From the NCBI GenBank assembly GCA_004794655.1, contig SMMW01000640.1, positions 62,001 through 126,000 on the forward strand: a stretch of DNA of 64,000 nt, written 5' to 3'. Within the stretch, counting starts at the first letter, position 1, and the number at the start of each line of letters is the position of its first letter. The notes beneath the pieces were generated by a model, which saw only the letters and a program-made list of their open reading frames with translations, did not search any database and was not told the origin of the DNA. Source of the DNA: Marisa cornuarietis (Eukaryota > Mollusca > Gastropoda > Architaenioglossa > Ampullariidae). Both the position numbers and the translations under genes were made by a program. Below, piece by piece: positions 22,801 through 37,800 of this stretch.

Positions 22801-25800
22801 CTAGGTCTAGAAAAGTATAAATTACCACCAGGAAACAACTAAATAAACAATTCCAAGAAAGGTAGTGACTAGGTCTAGAAAAGTTTTAATTACTACCAGG
22901 AAACAACCAACTAAACAATGCCAAGAAAGGTAGTTGCAGAAAAATGATTCCTTAAGTGATATCCACAGTTACATTCTTTAGTCTACCAATAGACATGAAA
23001 AACAAAATGAACACTCTTAGTAACACTGCCTTACACAGCAATCTTAGCACTCATGCGTGCTTCCGTAACAATGATCTGTGAAATGACTTCTATAATTTAA
23101 ACCCCACCCCAATTTAACAATTCGCAAACCATAGACCACAGAGTGTGACAAGAGTCATGCAGTTTGCACAGACCACACATCTAGGAAGCATCTGTTAAAA
23201 GGAAACATAAATCATTCACAGAGTTTTAAGACTATCTCTTTTGATTAATTTTATCCTTTCAAAGAAATAAATAAATAGCACATTTGTATAGTGCCTTTTT
23301 CTAGCATCACCCAGACTCAAGGTGCTTAAAAGATAAACACATAGACTAATAATAACAGACCTAAGAGTAATAATGGTCTCAAAACAAAGAGTTAATTGTG
23401 TTTTCAAGGTGATTGTCCTCAGCACAGAAGTAGTCACCCCAGCTTACTTATACTACCAGATGCAGCTTTGATTTGTAGTTGCAGGATCAGTGGAATAGTA
23501 GTGGTAAAGGTGGTGGCACCAATAACATAAAGTTGTTCATTGTTGACACACATATGACTGTCATGGAGGTCACATCAACACAGTGGCAGTGAAGAAAATA
23601 GATGAAGAAGGAGGCAGGATTGTAGACAAGAGATCAGTGAATCAAGTCTGCACTTGTTGACTCATAGAGATCCACAATTTAAAGCAGCAGGAAGAATGTT
23701 ACGAGGAAAATAGACAGTACATAGAGCAGAAAGCATTAAGCACCTGCAGGGTAGTGATGATTTAAATCAGCAAACGAAAATCCAGGTGTCAAGATGGCAC
23801 AAATATGGTGTTTAAGACCGTTAGACAATGAAGAAAACAAAAATGGGGCACAAGCTCGGCAAACGGTCCAGAACAGTGGCAGGTAAAATGCAGCGAAATG
23901 CACTGATTAACAGTAGTCAACAGACAACAAACACAACGAAAACCAAAGGCATTACATCATCATCATCATCAGTCCTCATTGTGCCATCTGGCACGTGAGG
24001 CGACACAAAGGCATTGCAGGAAACAAAAAAGAACAGCAAGAGCTAGTCACCTCAAGCCAGTAAGGCCAAGGGACATCACTCAAGACCAAATTTATGTAGA
24101 CCTCATTTATCAAAGGAAAGTGAAGACCTATTGCACTCTTTTTAGAGTGCATTTAAGAGCACCTTAAGTTTAATATACTCTCATGGATTTACACAATAAT
24201 ATTCAATAATTATATCTTGTATATTCTTTGTAAAGGTAGATAAATTCTTATCTTTTTTTAACAGGTGAGCAATATGAGAGTCTAATAAGTCTAATGAGCT
24301 TACTCCATGAAGCCTACCTCTTGATCCATTCAACAGCAAATGTACCAGTAAGACCTGGGGAAGCAAATTCTGGAGACTTGTGACGTCCAATTTCTGTTAA
24401 CATTTTAGCATACCCCTGGAAGTGGCCACTGCCTTGAATGGAGAAGATAAGGTATACAGTCTTCCCATCCTGAAAGACAATGCATTCTGTACATTAAATG
24501 TTAGGTATTCAGTTATGCTGTCTTGAAAAAAGCCCCAGTTTAGTTAAGGAATAAATTCTGAGGTAAAGACGATGAGAACAAATATAAAATCTTCTTATCA
24601 TGAATCTAGCGGCCAAAAGGGCAGTCATACTACTATAGATACAGTAGTCTATAGTAACATAGTCATAATAGTCATATTATTCTAGACATATTATTTATAT
24701 CATTCCCACTCTTTCTCATTCATACTCCTCCCCTGTAGCCCATGACTGTGTATACATAATGAAGCTAACATTTAAATCCAAATACCATTGTGTAGACATC
24801 TCAATAGCACCATGACTGCATAAAGTTGTGTTTCTCCATGCTGCTTATTGGCAGCAGATTACCCTTTGATGGTTGATATCACAAATGATATAGAAGGGGG
24901 AGATGACAACATGATACACTGTTGTTAGCACTACTATTGAACATTATAATGATCTAAATTTATAGTCTAGAGAGATAAGATTTTAAAACACACATGTCAT
25001 ATAAATTAAGTGACAAAGGTGGGGTGAGGGCAGGGAAATTGTTTTTCACTGTGCTAGTAACCAAGGCTGTATTACAGCCAAGAACCTGACCCTTTAAACA
25101 AGTGCCACAAGATGGCCACAGATAAGAGTTTACAATGTACATGTGGAGTGATGTATGTGGGATAATTAGGTGACCATAGATAAGGTGGACCTTTAAACAG
25201 GTGCCACATGATGGTCATAAGATTTTACTATGTACATGTGGAGTGATGTGGGATAAATTAGGTGACCATAGAAAAATTGGCCTTTTATATTTTCATTTTA
25301 TGCGCTTCTTTTAGTTTTGAAAATTTTCCAGCTTTCTTTCTTCACTGACAATCTACTGTATACACATTTTAGACAGTTCCATAGATAAAGGCAAAAGAAA
25401 AAAAAAGGGCAGTCAACCAGTGGCGTAGCAAGGGTGGTGCGGTTTGCACCAGACATCAGGCAAAATTTTTGGGTATGGGGCATCAAATTCATCAAATTTG
25501 TTGGGTTTTTTTTTTTTCGTTTACTAGTCTGTTTGGCAAGAAAAGAATGCAGAATGGCCAATGTGCACATTTTAGTGCCTGACTACTATTTTCTATTGAA
25601 CGCATCACAGTAAGTGCTTTGGGCACCAGTTTTGATCAAATTTAATTACGCACAGGGTTACCTTCAAAAAAAAAAAGAGGACTTTCCAGCTGGAATTGTG
25701 CTCTTAAAATGAAAGTGCTGAAAACTTTTCTGATTGACAATAGAGACAGAATCGCCGATACCAGTGTAAACTTTTGCATAAAGCATGTGGTTGGAGCTTG

Positions 25801-28800
25801 ATATCACCACGGAGCCAAAAAGATGCATGTCTGAAAAAACAATGCCCGGAGAAAGTGCTGGTGCTAGTCTCTCGTTCCAGAACAAACTTCGGAGAGAAAT
25901 CCATTCTTGGACGTTGTCATTCAGGAAATAATGAGTAGATTTGAACAGCTTAACGAAGTTGCAGAAAAGTATGAATTTCTCTCTCCTTCACAACTGTTGA
26001 CGCCAAATTCAAGATCAATCTCCAGCATGCTCCTGACCTTCATTCTTGAACGGAAGCGACTTCAAAAGTTTGTTGAAGCTTCTTCAGAAATGGCAGCCAT
26101 CAAAGAATAAGATCCTTTTGAATTTTTGAATTTTATTTGTCAGCATAAATTAAGTGATTCCGTTCCAAACATTGCCACCATGCTTCGCATTTTCCTAACT
26201 ATTGGAGTCAGCGTTTACCTGCAAAAGAAGCTTATACAGGTTGAAGCTAATTAAGAACTATTTGCGCTCCACAATGAGTAATTTACAATTGACAAATCTT
26301 GCCATTTTGTTCATCAATCACCACCTCGTCAATAGGATTGATTTTGATAAAGTGATTAATAGCTTTGCTAGTCAAAAGGCTCGTAAAGTGTGTCTGTAGT
26401 CTATAGGTTAAAACATTCATGATTCTGTGCTTGTAATAGAACTTACAGGTTAACATTATTAATGACAAAATAAAATTTTTGCTTTCAAATTTTTTTTATT
26501 ATTATTTTGGGGGCATCAACGGCAGCAAATACGCTAGCTACGCCACTGCAGTCAGCCCTACGCCTCATGAAGCCTACCCGAAATGCACGATTCATTTTGG
26601 CTTGGTTTGCGGGGGACGTAGCCCAGATTCCCTTGCTCTGAGAAATGTCTAAATTGCGTTGATTATTGCATTTCATGACAAAGTAGCGACAGGGGGCACT
26701 GCTGACAACACCAGGGTCAATATTGCTGTCAATGCTGCCACTGCTGCTGCTACCACCGCCACTGCGTGCAGGTGATGCAGACTGTGGGGATGGGGATGGA
26801 CAAGGTGTGGAAGAAGGACTTTGTGGAGTGACATCATCAGTATCATCCAGTAGAGTGTTTCCTGTGTATGAATGGAGAATCAAGAATCAGATTGTAAAAT
26901 GTATGCACATTGGATGTTACAAAAAAGCTGTTGAAATTATCGTCATCATCATTATTATTACAAAAAAAAAAAAAACTTTCTCTGAGATATTTATTCCAGA
27001 TATTAACTGAGATTTGTTTAAAATGACTGAGCTGAGCACAGTACAAGTAGTTATCTTCCCCAAATCTAATGAAATTAACCCCTTCTGTTCAGGAGAAGCA
27101 TCAACAGGCACAAGAAGAGGTGATGACACCATGATGTCATGAACACATATCTATATGCTTATGTCACCAAGGCTACCACCAATAGAAGCATTAGAACCAT
27201 ATGGTAATTAAGCATATATATGGATAATCCCTTGGAAGTCATTAACAGCATTATTACAACAATAAAAACACGTCGTTGAACTATTCACAGAAGTATCATT
27301 CTGTGATGTATACTTTACCAAATTATGTAATTGAAAACAGTGAGAAGAAAAGGATAGTAATCTTCATACTGCACATTTGGAAAGGTCGTCGAGGTGGTGT
27401 TGCTGGGATACGACGAGGACCATAACGAGATGAAGTCCTCTCTGTGCTATCCTCTGTATGATCTGTATAAGCACTGCTGGCCCCTGACATGATTGACTCA
27501 GCTGCTTCTCATGCAAACACACATATGCACATGTGCGTACACACAAACACACAGAAATGCACACAAGTCAGAAAGATCTTTGGGAGAAAATGAGGTAAAG
27601 AGTACAAATGAACTTGTGTATGTATGCCTGAGTGTGTGTGTGTGTGTGTGCACCCACGCATGCACTGGTGGGTGCAAGGGGGAAGAGAAGGTGTATGATA
27701 CTTCTGAAACATGCAAACTTCCCAAGCAAGATAACTATTTAAATGCATTATTATTTTAAAATTCTCATTTGCTGTCATACATTTTAAAGGACAGGTGAGG
27801 TACGGAATGTTTGCTCATGATTAGTAACGCTCAGTGCAAGATCCTATGTCCTCAAATATGGAGGAATACACCTCTTCTGTTCTTGAGATACATGTCTACA
27901 TAGATCACCATGAACAAAAAGAAGTCAACAATACAGACCAGTATAGAACAAAGATACAATTATTTTGTGAAGGCAAGGCCTTAGACTGTAGGATAGCTAG
28001 AAACATACATTAATTAGGTATATCTGTGTAAAACTTGATGCCATGATTCTGACCTCTTTCTATAAGAGACCCACCAGTGACTTACACATGGGCCGTGGTC
28101 TTTGTCCGATACCAGCTGGTTGCTGCAGCCCTACAGTTTGCTCCTCATTGGTCAGAACATTGACAACTGCTCGCACTACCTCCTGTTCAGGCATAGGTTT
28201 AAGATTATATTTTTATGGATATACTAACTCTTCTAAAAGCTAGCTTTTGAAGTACTGCATCCACAGTTTGCAATTCCCTGCCAATGCACTTAAGTGTCCA
28301 GACATCTGGAACTTCCAAAAAGTACCTCGAAGCTCATCTTTACCAGATATACTTAATAGAGGGATTCCTCTACATGTGCCTGCATGTGTGTGTGAGTGTG
28401 TGTGTCTGTGTGTTGTGGGTGGCAAGTAGTTTCTTGATAGGACCTGGTGGAAAATGATTATGATGACGATTAACATGATTTAATGTCACAAGTGGACATA
28501 ATCAGTTGCCCTCCTGCCCAATCGTACAATCCTCTCTCTCTCCCAGAACTGCATTTATTGACCAAATGAATTTCTGTTCACATAATTAATCAGTGAATTA
28601 TGCACCTACCAAAATTATTTTCACATTTGTCTCTCAAAGATATTTAACCCCTCTTATATTTATACCATTCTTCATCCATGCACATTAAAACTGTTTTGTA
28701 TTTATTTTAAAAAATTCAATGTATTTATATGCAACAATACAGTGTGATTAAAATTATTTCATACATACACAAACATATATGTACACATTATAAATTTACA

Positions 28801-31800
28801 TACTTCATCACTTTGTGAGGATGGTTTGGATGGAGCCCGCATCCTACGAAGGAAGAGAGCATGCCACTTCTGGCGCAACTGAATCCCCATATATGCTGCC
28901 TGTACATATCCTCCATCAAGCTAATCATCATATACCACATCATATACCAACATAACTTGCAAACTCGCACACAGGTATATAGTCGGCAGAAAATCCTTCT
29001 GTGCAATGAGCAAAGATTACTCATCAACGTGAAATCTAAGCTTTCTCACAAAAGGAAAACTGACAAAACATATTTTACAATTTATGAAGGACAAACACAT
29101 GCATATATAAAGTCATCCACTAAATTCCTTTATCTTTCCCCACTTTCACTCTCTTTCTCTCTCACACACTCCCATGTACAAACATGTAGCATACATTCAT
29201 GCACGCACACGTGTGTGTGTGCACGTGTAAATGTGTGTGTGCGCACGTGTACATGTGTGTGTGCACATGTACATGTTTGTGTGTGCACGTGTAAATGTGT
29301 GTGTGTGCACGTGTACATGTGTGTGTGTGTGTGCACGTGTACATGTTTGTGTGTGCACGTGTAAATGTGTGTGTGTGCACGTGTACACGTGTGTGTGTGC
29401 ACGTGTACATGTGTGTGTGTGCACGTGTACATGTTTGTGTGTGCACGTGTAAATGTGTGTGTGTGTGCACGTGTACACGTGTGTGTGTGCACGTGTACAC
29501 GTGTGTGTGTGCACGTGTACATGTGTGTGTGTGCACGTGTACATGTCTGTGTGTGCACGTGTAAATGTGTGTGTGTGCACGTGTACACGTGTGTGTGTGC
29601 ACGTGTACATGTGTGTGTGTGCACGTGTACATGTGTGTGTGTGCATGCAGGATTTTCAGTGAAGTTGCTGCTTTGCCTACCTCAGCATCTACACTGAAGG
29701 TCAGCCAGTTGTCTAGCTGTAACTGAGACTTTCGTTGTCCAGTCTTGTCTTCATCCTCACTATCACTCTCCTCACCTCGGCCATCAACCAATTCATCCCC
29801 TGCACCAACATAAATGCATAACTGAGTCAGGGTACGTCTCAGTACAAAGAAGCAATAGAACAAATCAAAAACAGAATTCACACAAAGCATAATTATACAC
29901 AGAACTGATTAAACCAATTAGAAAACACACACACAAGACATGGAGACTGGTGAAATTCCCAAACTGACCATCTTGAATGTTCTCTCCTTCCTTCATAGCA
30001 TCAGCTGGAAGTTTGGAGGGGCCAGCAAAAATGACCACTGTTATGGGTGAGAGGAGAGTGCAGCATTTGACCAGTGCCAGGCGCTCTGTACGTGTGATTT
30101 CCTCATAGATCAGCCAATCACAAGGAAGGCTGTGGAGAGCCTGCTTGTGACTGGAGCTGCTGATACTGGCAGCAGAGGGAAGCACGCTCAGTACTGAGCT
30201 CTGGTGAAAACGCACATTGGACTCGTGTCTGGAAGTTTTAAAAACAAACATTGGCATAGAAACAGCAGAAACATGACATGCATACCCATCTCATGACTAA
30301 ATGGGCCCAATCTCTAAAAATCAAACACATTCTTGACATAAGTAGGACCTTGACCTTTATAGTCTACTCTGGACTACATACTGAAAGTTCACAAATCTAA
30401 CATATAAGTAGGACCTTCATAGTTTGCTCTAGACTGTGCACTTAACCTTCACAAATTTGACATATAAATAGGACTTTTATAGTTTACTCTGGACTATGTA
30501 CCAAAAGTTAACACATTTGACATATAAATAGGACCTTTATAGTTTAGACTGTGTACTAAAAATTCACAAATTTGACAGATGACCTTTATAGTTTACTCTG
30601 GACTATGTATATACTGAATGTTCACAAATTCTTGATATATAAGTAGGACCTTTATAATTTACACTGGATTATGCACCGAAAATTCACAAATTTGACAGAT
30701 AAGTAGGACCTTTATAGTTTACTCTGGACTATTTTCTGAAAGGTCACAAATTTGAAGCATTCAAAAAAAGGAGCCTTGTGGAGCTCTCTTCCTAGTATTT
30801 CCTCCTTACTAGAGAGTAACACTGACCTAAACACAGCTTTTTTTCTTTACAATTCCTTTTTGGGTACTGTATTCCAGGAGTACACTCCCCATTAGAGTAA
30901 CCCTAACCTAAACATAGTGAGGGTTTTTTTCTTGATATTTCCTTTTCATCCCCTGATTTCCAGGACTACATTCAGCATTCAATAAGGTAAATGGAGACAT
31001 TTTGAAAGTGAGATTTGAACTTAGGACCAGGGTAAGGTAACCATTCAACAGCTGGATCAACAGAATGAAGTATGGTTCACCACATGAGTACTGAAATGGC
31101 TAGTGTGTATATCTCTAACCTGGAATGTCAGTACTCTAATCTCTTGGTTCTCTCTTTTCCTTCAGGTAAAGCACATGAAAATCTTACCATTGAGCTGAAG
31201 TACTTACTGTGTGATCAAGGAGTTTTTCTTGCGGTCAACATACAGTAGGTTGGGGTACATCCCAGCACACAGTGCTGCCTTGACGACAGCCCAGTTCTCA
31301 GAGTTAGTGTTCAAATCTCTAATATCTCCTCCCCCTCGAGCACGCACAAAGCCACTGGCTCGTAGCTGTCCCAATAACTGGGCCCTAAACATAGCAACAG
31401 GTATACCCTCTGTCCTTCATTATATAGCATGACAACAACTCTCTTGCAGCTTACATAGCCACAGATTACACATCTTCACATAACAAGTCAGGGACATACT
31501 TACTCCTACAAAGACCAGTGTGTTGCATTTCATGGAGCATAAGACACAGCCATTTTAAGGAAATTGTGAGTACTGTTACATACCACACCAAACAGAAGTC
31601 TCAATAACACTATAAGTGGACACATACCACACCTCACAGCTATCTCGGTGAAGCTATAACAGCATCACACACACCACCTCATAGTTATCGCAATGAAACT
31701 AAAAGAGCAATCATACACCACACCTCACAGCTATCTCAAGGAAACTAAAAGAACAGTCACACACCACACCTCATAGCTATCTTGATGAAACTATGATCAC

Positions 31801-34800
31801 ACCAAGCTACCCAAGCAGATGAAATGTATTTTAGCATATAGGACCCTGATAAGTAAACTACATTAACCTTCAGCATGGAGACTGGCAGCCTCAGACTCAC
31901 CTCATGCCAACCACCATCTCCATGCAGGCTGCAGACAGGAAGTTCTTCTCACAGAAAGACCGTTCCCAACCTTCTGTTCTGGCTTTCTGCCACATCTGTC
32001 AAATATATCAAGGAAAACTATGTAAATGTGTGTTATACATCAAGCCAAATGTGAAACATAGCAAGTCAATTTGAATTCTTAGAACCCCAAACCCTTTTAG
32101 ATATCTTGATATAAAATCATCCAATTAGATCATATATATGAAACAATAAATTTTAAACAGATTTGTCACACCATCAGTCAAATGAAAAATACGTAAAAAC
32201 AAAAAAGTAAAAAATAGCTTCTTTGTATGGTACAGGTCATAAGTCATAGGTCATTTAGGAGGTAGCAGGGATGAAAGGCTATTCTTTGCCAAAACTATTA
32301 TTCAATGCAGTTTACAGCTGTTTAAAGCCATTCAAGCTTAATGAGATATGAATGGCTATTATTACCTGAAATGCCCTAAGCAAGGCCATGTGGTCACTGA
32401 AGGTTCCTGCGGCAAACTTGTGCCGTGCCATGCTGGCTGCTCTCTTGTGAGAGGGCACAATGGGAAGCATGACTGTTGGACAAGGCACATAGCAAATAAC
32501 AATCAGTAACATGCGCAGTAGCCAGCATGACTGTTGGACAAGACATGTCACAAATAACAATCAGTAGCATGCAGATATTCAGGATCTTATCAACATTATT
32601 ATGTTATGTACAAATATTCTATGGCAAAATACTCACAGGGATCTTTATGAGCCAGTATGCAGACAATAGTCAAGATGGGGTCAAGACACTTCAGCACAAC
32701 TGCATGTAAAACCATCTTCCCCAACCGTGGTTCCACAGGTAGATCAGTTAGGTGGTGACCTAATTCTGTCAGCTCCTCCCATTCATCTAATGCATCCATT
32801 TGCTGAAACATTGCACACAAATATATATTTACACACACACACACACACACACATCCTTGTCAAAATATCTTCACACAATTAAATAGCTAACGACAAGCCA
32901 TAAAACAAGCTGCCAAACAGCTTGTGTGACTTTCCAAGAGAAAGAAACTAAAATTACCAAACAGGAATATATGAAAATCTAAGTAGAAAGTGAAAGTAGA
33001 AATATGTGAATACAGCACCAAAGATATACAAGTCGAAACGGAGATGCCCACTTATAATGATGATTATGTATTAGACAATTTGTACAAAGTAAGCTTAAGC
33101 ATTACTCTGACCTTCAGCATTGTAACTGCATTGCGAATGATAAGAAATGGTGGGGCCTGAGGACAGCGACCCAGAAACTCTGCTACGCTGACAGTGGCTG
33201 GTGATAGTAGCTTGGTGTGTAGACATAGCTCCTGTAAACACATTGTCATATATACAACCAGTTCCTTAACCCTGATCAGCGGTAAAGGCACCAGATAACA
33301 CCAACACTAATTCTTGCCAGCTTTCTCAGTTCTCTGCCATTCTCTAGATTGTACCAAATGGCAATACTGGAAATACTGCCCATTTTTTCTCTTCTCTGCC
33401 TCTTCTTCTACCTGCCTGTAATGTTCTCTGCAGCTTCATCTTTACATCTTTGCAAGTCCTGCTGATTTTGAGATATGCCCATACCAATTCAGCTTTTGTA
33501 TCTTCCAAGTGGACAGGTTTTCAAATGGCCCAATTCTTCACATAATTCTCTTTCTTACCTTTTCATTGGTACGTGGTATTTGCAGAAGATATGAAAAAAC
33601 CTCCTAAAGCATCTCATCTCCATTGGCTGTATTATCTTTGTGCAAGCCTGCTGTCAGGGTCCAAGTCTTGCATGTTTACAGTCAGAGGGCAATGACCAGG
33701 AAGTGTATTATCATTAAATAGCAAAAGGCATGCACCTACATGCATACCACACATTTAAACCACCTTTAGCCAAATCATACTTGCGTGGAGTGTTACAGAT
33801 AGAATGTATGGATGTTGATGACTGTAATTAAATTGAGCAATGAATCATAAGTCCCATGTGCCTATGTCGTCAATGGCTCGTTTATGGGTCCTAAATCTGC
33901 GGTGCCAGCCTCTCCAAGAAACAGTCTTTGCAGTAGAGATATTTCAACTAAACACTTTATTTACAGATTTTCTACAGCAGTTTCTTGCCGACACATTGGT
34001 GATACATGCAGGCAACGCAATTCACAACAGCACACGCTGAAGACCATTCTAGCAGCGACTCCTGCTACTCAAACGGCGACACATGCCTGACACAACTCTG
34101 GCCACAGAGACACACTCTGGCTAAAGCCAACACACTCCTGACAACAACTAGCGGCAACACACGCCCGCAAAAATCTCTACCCTGCTCTCTATAATCCTTA
34201 CTTCTTCTACTACATCCTTACTCCTCTTACTTTAACACTCACTCTTACCACTTATATACAAGTACAAACACATCTAGAAACATCCAGCATCTACTCGTCA
34301 TGCATGCGCTCTCTCGCACCGAACATTCCAGACATCAAGGCTTGAGTCAGTCACACCCACTCACGCACCTGAAAGATTGATCTCGACACGCTTATTTACA
34401 ATCACACGGCCGACCACGGTCAAATACGCCATCAAAGCGCTGGCGGCACCTCACACAGACTGCTACAGCATTTAATTTGTAACATGGAGCTGATTCAATA
34501 CACTTATCTAATTACACAACACTTATCTAATAGCTGTTACTTAGGTTTATGCTCACATGTAATGGCAGTCGCAGAATCTCTGGCTGTTGGTATTCCATGA
34601 GATGTGCATACCTTGCACGGCTGAATAGGTGATAGCATTTACCTGCCCGACATCGTCCTGCCCTGAAAATCCATGAAAACTGTAAATAACACACACATAA
34701 GCTAAGGAAAAATAATCTCTCCCAATTCCACTAGTAACCATAGTTCTGTGTATATTATGTGTGACCACAGTCCTCATCAAAGTTGGCCAACATCTTTTAT

Positions 34801-37800
34801 TCTTTGATAACACAGTATGGAGCTGCTAACCCAATTAAATCCTTATGTAAATCAGCATAGTAAGGAACAACTGTTTAGGCGCTAATCTGTCTAAATGTCT
34901 GTCTCATCCAGAGCAGGAAGGAACAGTCTCTACTTGCTGCTCATCAGGTTATCTTCCTCTCAGCATTCAGCTCATGACATGTTTTCTCTCTCAGCATTTA
35001 ACTATTCCTTTCTCCACCTCTGTCTGCAGCTTGGGTGTCATTCTTGATCAGTTTGACTTTTCATCAGCATATTTTTCATATCTGCAGAATTGCTTGCCTT
35101 GAACTTCGTAGGATCTGTACCATTCGTCATTATCTCATCACTAATGCAGCTAAAACTCTAATCTGTGCCTTTGTGCTGTCGAGGATGGACTATTATAATT
35201 CTCTTTTAGCTGGAATTTCCAAATAACTTGTTGACAGACTTCAAAGGATCCATAATAATGCTGCTCGCCTCATCTGCAGACCATCTCGCTCCGAACATAT
35301 ATCACCTATCATATGCTCTCTTCACTGGCTGCCAGTCGTGGATCATATAGCCTACAAACTTTCCACTTTGACTTAGTCCGTCATTTCTGGAACTGGTCCT
35401 TGGTATCTCTCTGAACTCATGGCAGGTGATTTCCTTCTCAGTGTTCAGCTCATTTTCAGACCTCTTTACCTGGACGACAGCCTCCAATCCTTCCACTTTA
35501 ATTCCAAAGAAAGACCTATAATCTTGAGTCAAGGCATTTAATCAGTCGTAGACCAAACAAGCTGATAATGACAGGTGACATTTTGTTTTCTTCAAAAGTC
35601 CCTGCAAAGAATTTTATCATTGCTGTTGTTTTGTTTTCGCAACAAATGTAGTCCTAGACAACTTTCAAACCCAGAAAGGCAGCATTGATCATTTTTGTGA
35701 GATCCTCAGCAGTAGTCAACATCAGATCCATTTTTCTCATGTTTCTGTCTTTATGATTTCAGCAGCTACAACGTCACTGATGAACTGCTGCTATGAAAAC
35801 TGAGGATAAAACTGTCCAGCGAATGCAACAAAGTTACAATGTTCAGTAATATCATAGATACCACCATGTGTAATTGTCACAACCTCACCACTCAGGGTTG
35901 CGACATTTACATGTTCTTTCTTTCAACACACAGCAAAGGATTTGCCAGTGAGTTTTCAAAGAAAAAGAAACTATTATTGTAACAATTAATAAATGAATAG
36001 TTATCTTTTACCAACCCACTCCAGGGATGCTGATCACACTCAAAAAAAATTCCCTAAAAACTGAACATTTTTATCCAGTCTGGGAATATCACTCTTGGCA
36101 CACAGTAATTATCTCCTTTGTTCTCTCATTATATGTTCCACAAAAAAGTTTGTCTAATTCAGACACTGTCCCTCTCAAATACACAAAGATCACTGGTCAC
36201 TTCAACAAAATCCAATGATGAGCACTATTAAACAAATATAAATCTCTTCACTCACCCCTTCACAATAAGCTTTCACTGAATGAACTTTTTCTTCGCAAAA
36301 GAGCACTGTCACACAGCTATGAAACTGTACTTGCCTCAAAGCAGGCTTTTGCTGACTTAACAGAACATTCTCTTCTTCTCAACTTTCTTTAAATGCTCTT
36401 CTCCATCAAACAGCAGAATTAAAATGTTATTTTTTGTTCCTCGCAAATGATTATTGACTGGTTGTCTTTTGTTTTTAGCTTCACACAGACATGTCCTGCT
36501 CTTTTCCTTTTTTCCCCATCTTTTGATGTCAAAATCTGTTGACCTCATACATATGCATTCAGACCATTATTTTGATGTCATTCATTCACACACATTCGTT
36601 CCAATACAGTTCTTATAAATATTGTTATTAATACATGTAATACTGTAACAGCAATTTTAAAGTCACACAAATAGAAAACAAAACACAGGGGACTAAAAGA
36701 ATTACCTGCCCTTTCTTTGCAGGGCACTGGCTTTAGAGATCCAATTGCTCCTTAGGCTGGATGTTGATGTCAGACCGTCATAGGTTTTCTAAGTACATAT
36801 ATAGATCACATGTATCAAATCAGACAATGTGCTATGTATCACAAATATATCCCAAGAGAATATGCGTCTCACTTTTGCCTTCCCCAATAAATCCAATCCT
36901 CTTCACAGATGGGCAGGTGGAAGGACTTTTTTTAAACACATTAGCTTGATGAGAGTAATCTTCTACTTCAAAGTCAGATGAGCTAACCATAAGGCTACGA
37001 ATATTCATTTTTATACCCTTTGCACTTTATAATTTATACCCTTTGTGCTTTATATTTTACGATGCTCAAGGTCTATCATAGTCTACAATATACATAAACT
37101 GATTCACTACTCCATACCTCTTTCACTTTTCCAGTATCAACCACATAGACCACATCATTGACAGTGATGCTTGTTTCTGCTAGATTTGTAGACAGAATCT
37201 GAAACATGCACACACAAACATGTGCACGTGCACACACACATGGACATGCATGCAGCCACACAGCAATGATGAAACACTCTACAAAGGATAAGCCAAGATG
37301 CTAGTTGGGCTTAACAAACAGAACTGATGCTTTGAATTGTTAACTCAAAATGTTGGATTGTAAAGAATATTACTTACAACCATGTGTAAAACACGACTTG
37401 GGTATGGTTCTTGGTTTTGCTGTAATGTATGTGAACATATGCCCAAAGTCTCATTAGAGGGTCATCAAAATGAAGAAGCATGGATCTGCAGAATGCAGCC
37501 TCAAAGAGGGTATATCAGACAGAAAATGTATGGACCCATGGTTTCTCAAAGGTAGGATTCTAATCAACCAAGATGGATGCCTACTGTTATGTGAAAGAAA
37601 GATCAATGACTTCTTTGATGTTAAGTTTCTGCATTACATGCCATAATCCCTTGCGCCAGATTCTGTCAAAAGTCTATGAACCTTTGATACAAGTCCCACT
37701 GATGCTAAAGATACTTTTCTATCAGGATCCAACAGCATGAAATCGGCTGTGGAGCAAGGAAAGCTCATGTGTCTTGAATGCCAAAAACAGAAGAGAGTCA

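Noticed and set aside
27061..27132. Possible extra YTHDC2 linker exon ([12 protein letters not shown])
   Set aside because: Exons 28 and 29 already join in phase, and no good donor/acceptor pair brackets this piece.
29130..29890. Several frames of 70-240 codons with His/Thr or Cys/Val repeats on both strands
   Set aside because: Artefacts of the GT-rich minisatellite, whose unit has no stop in most frames; only the segment 29681-29799 is a real exon.
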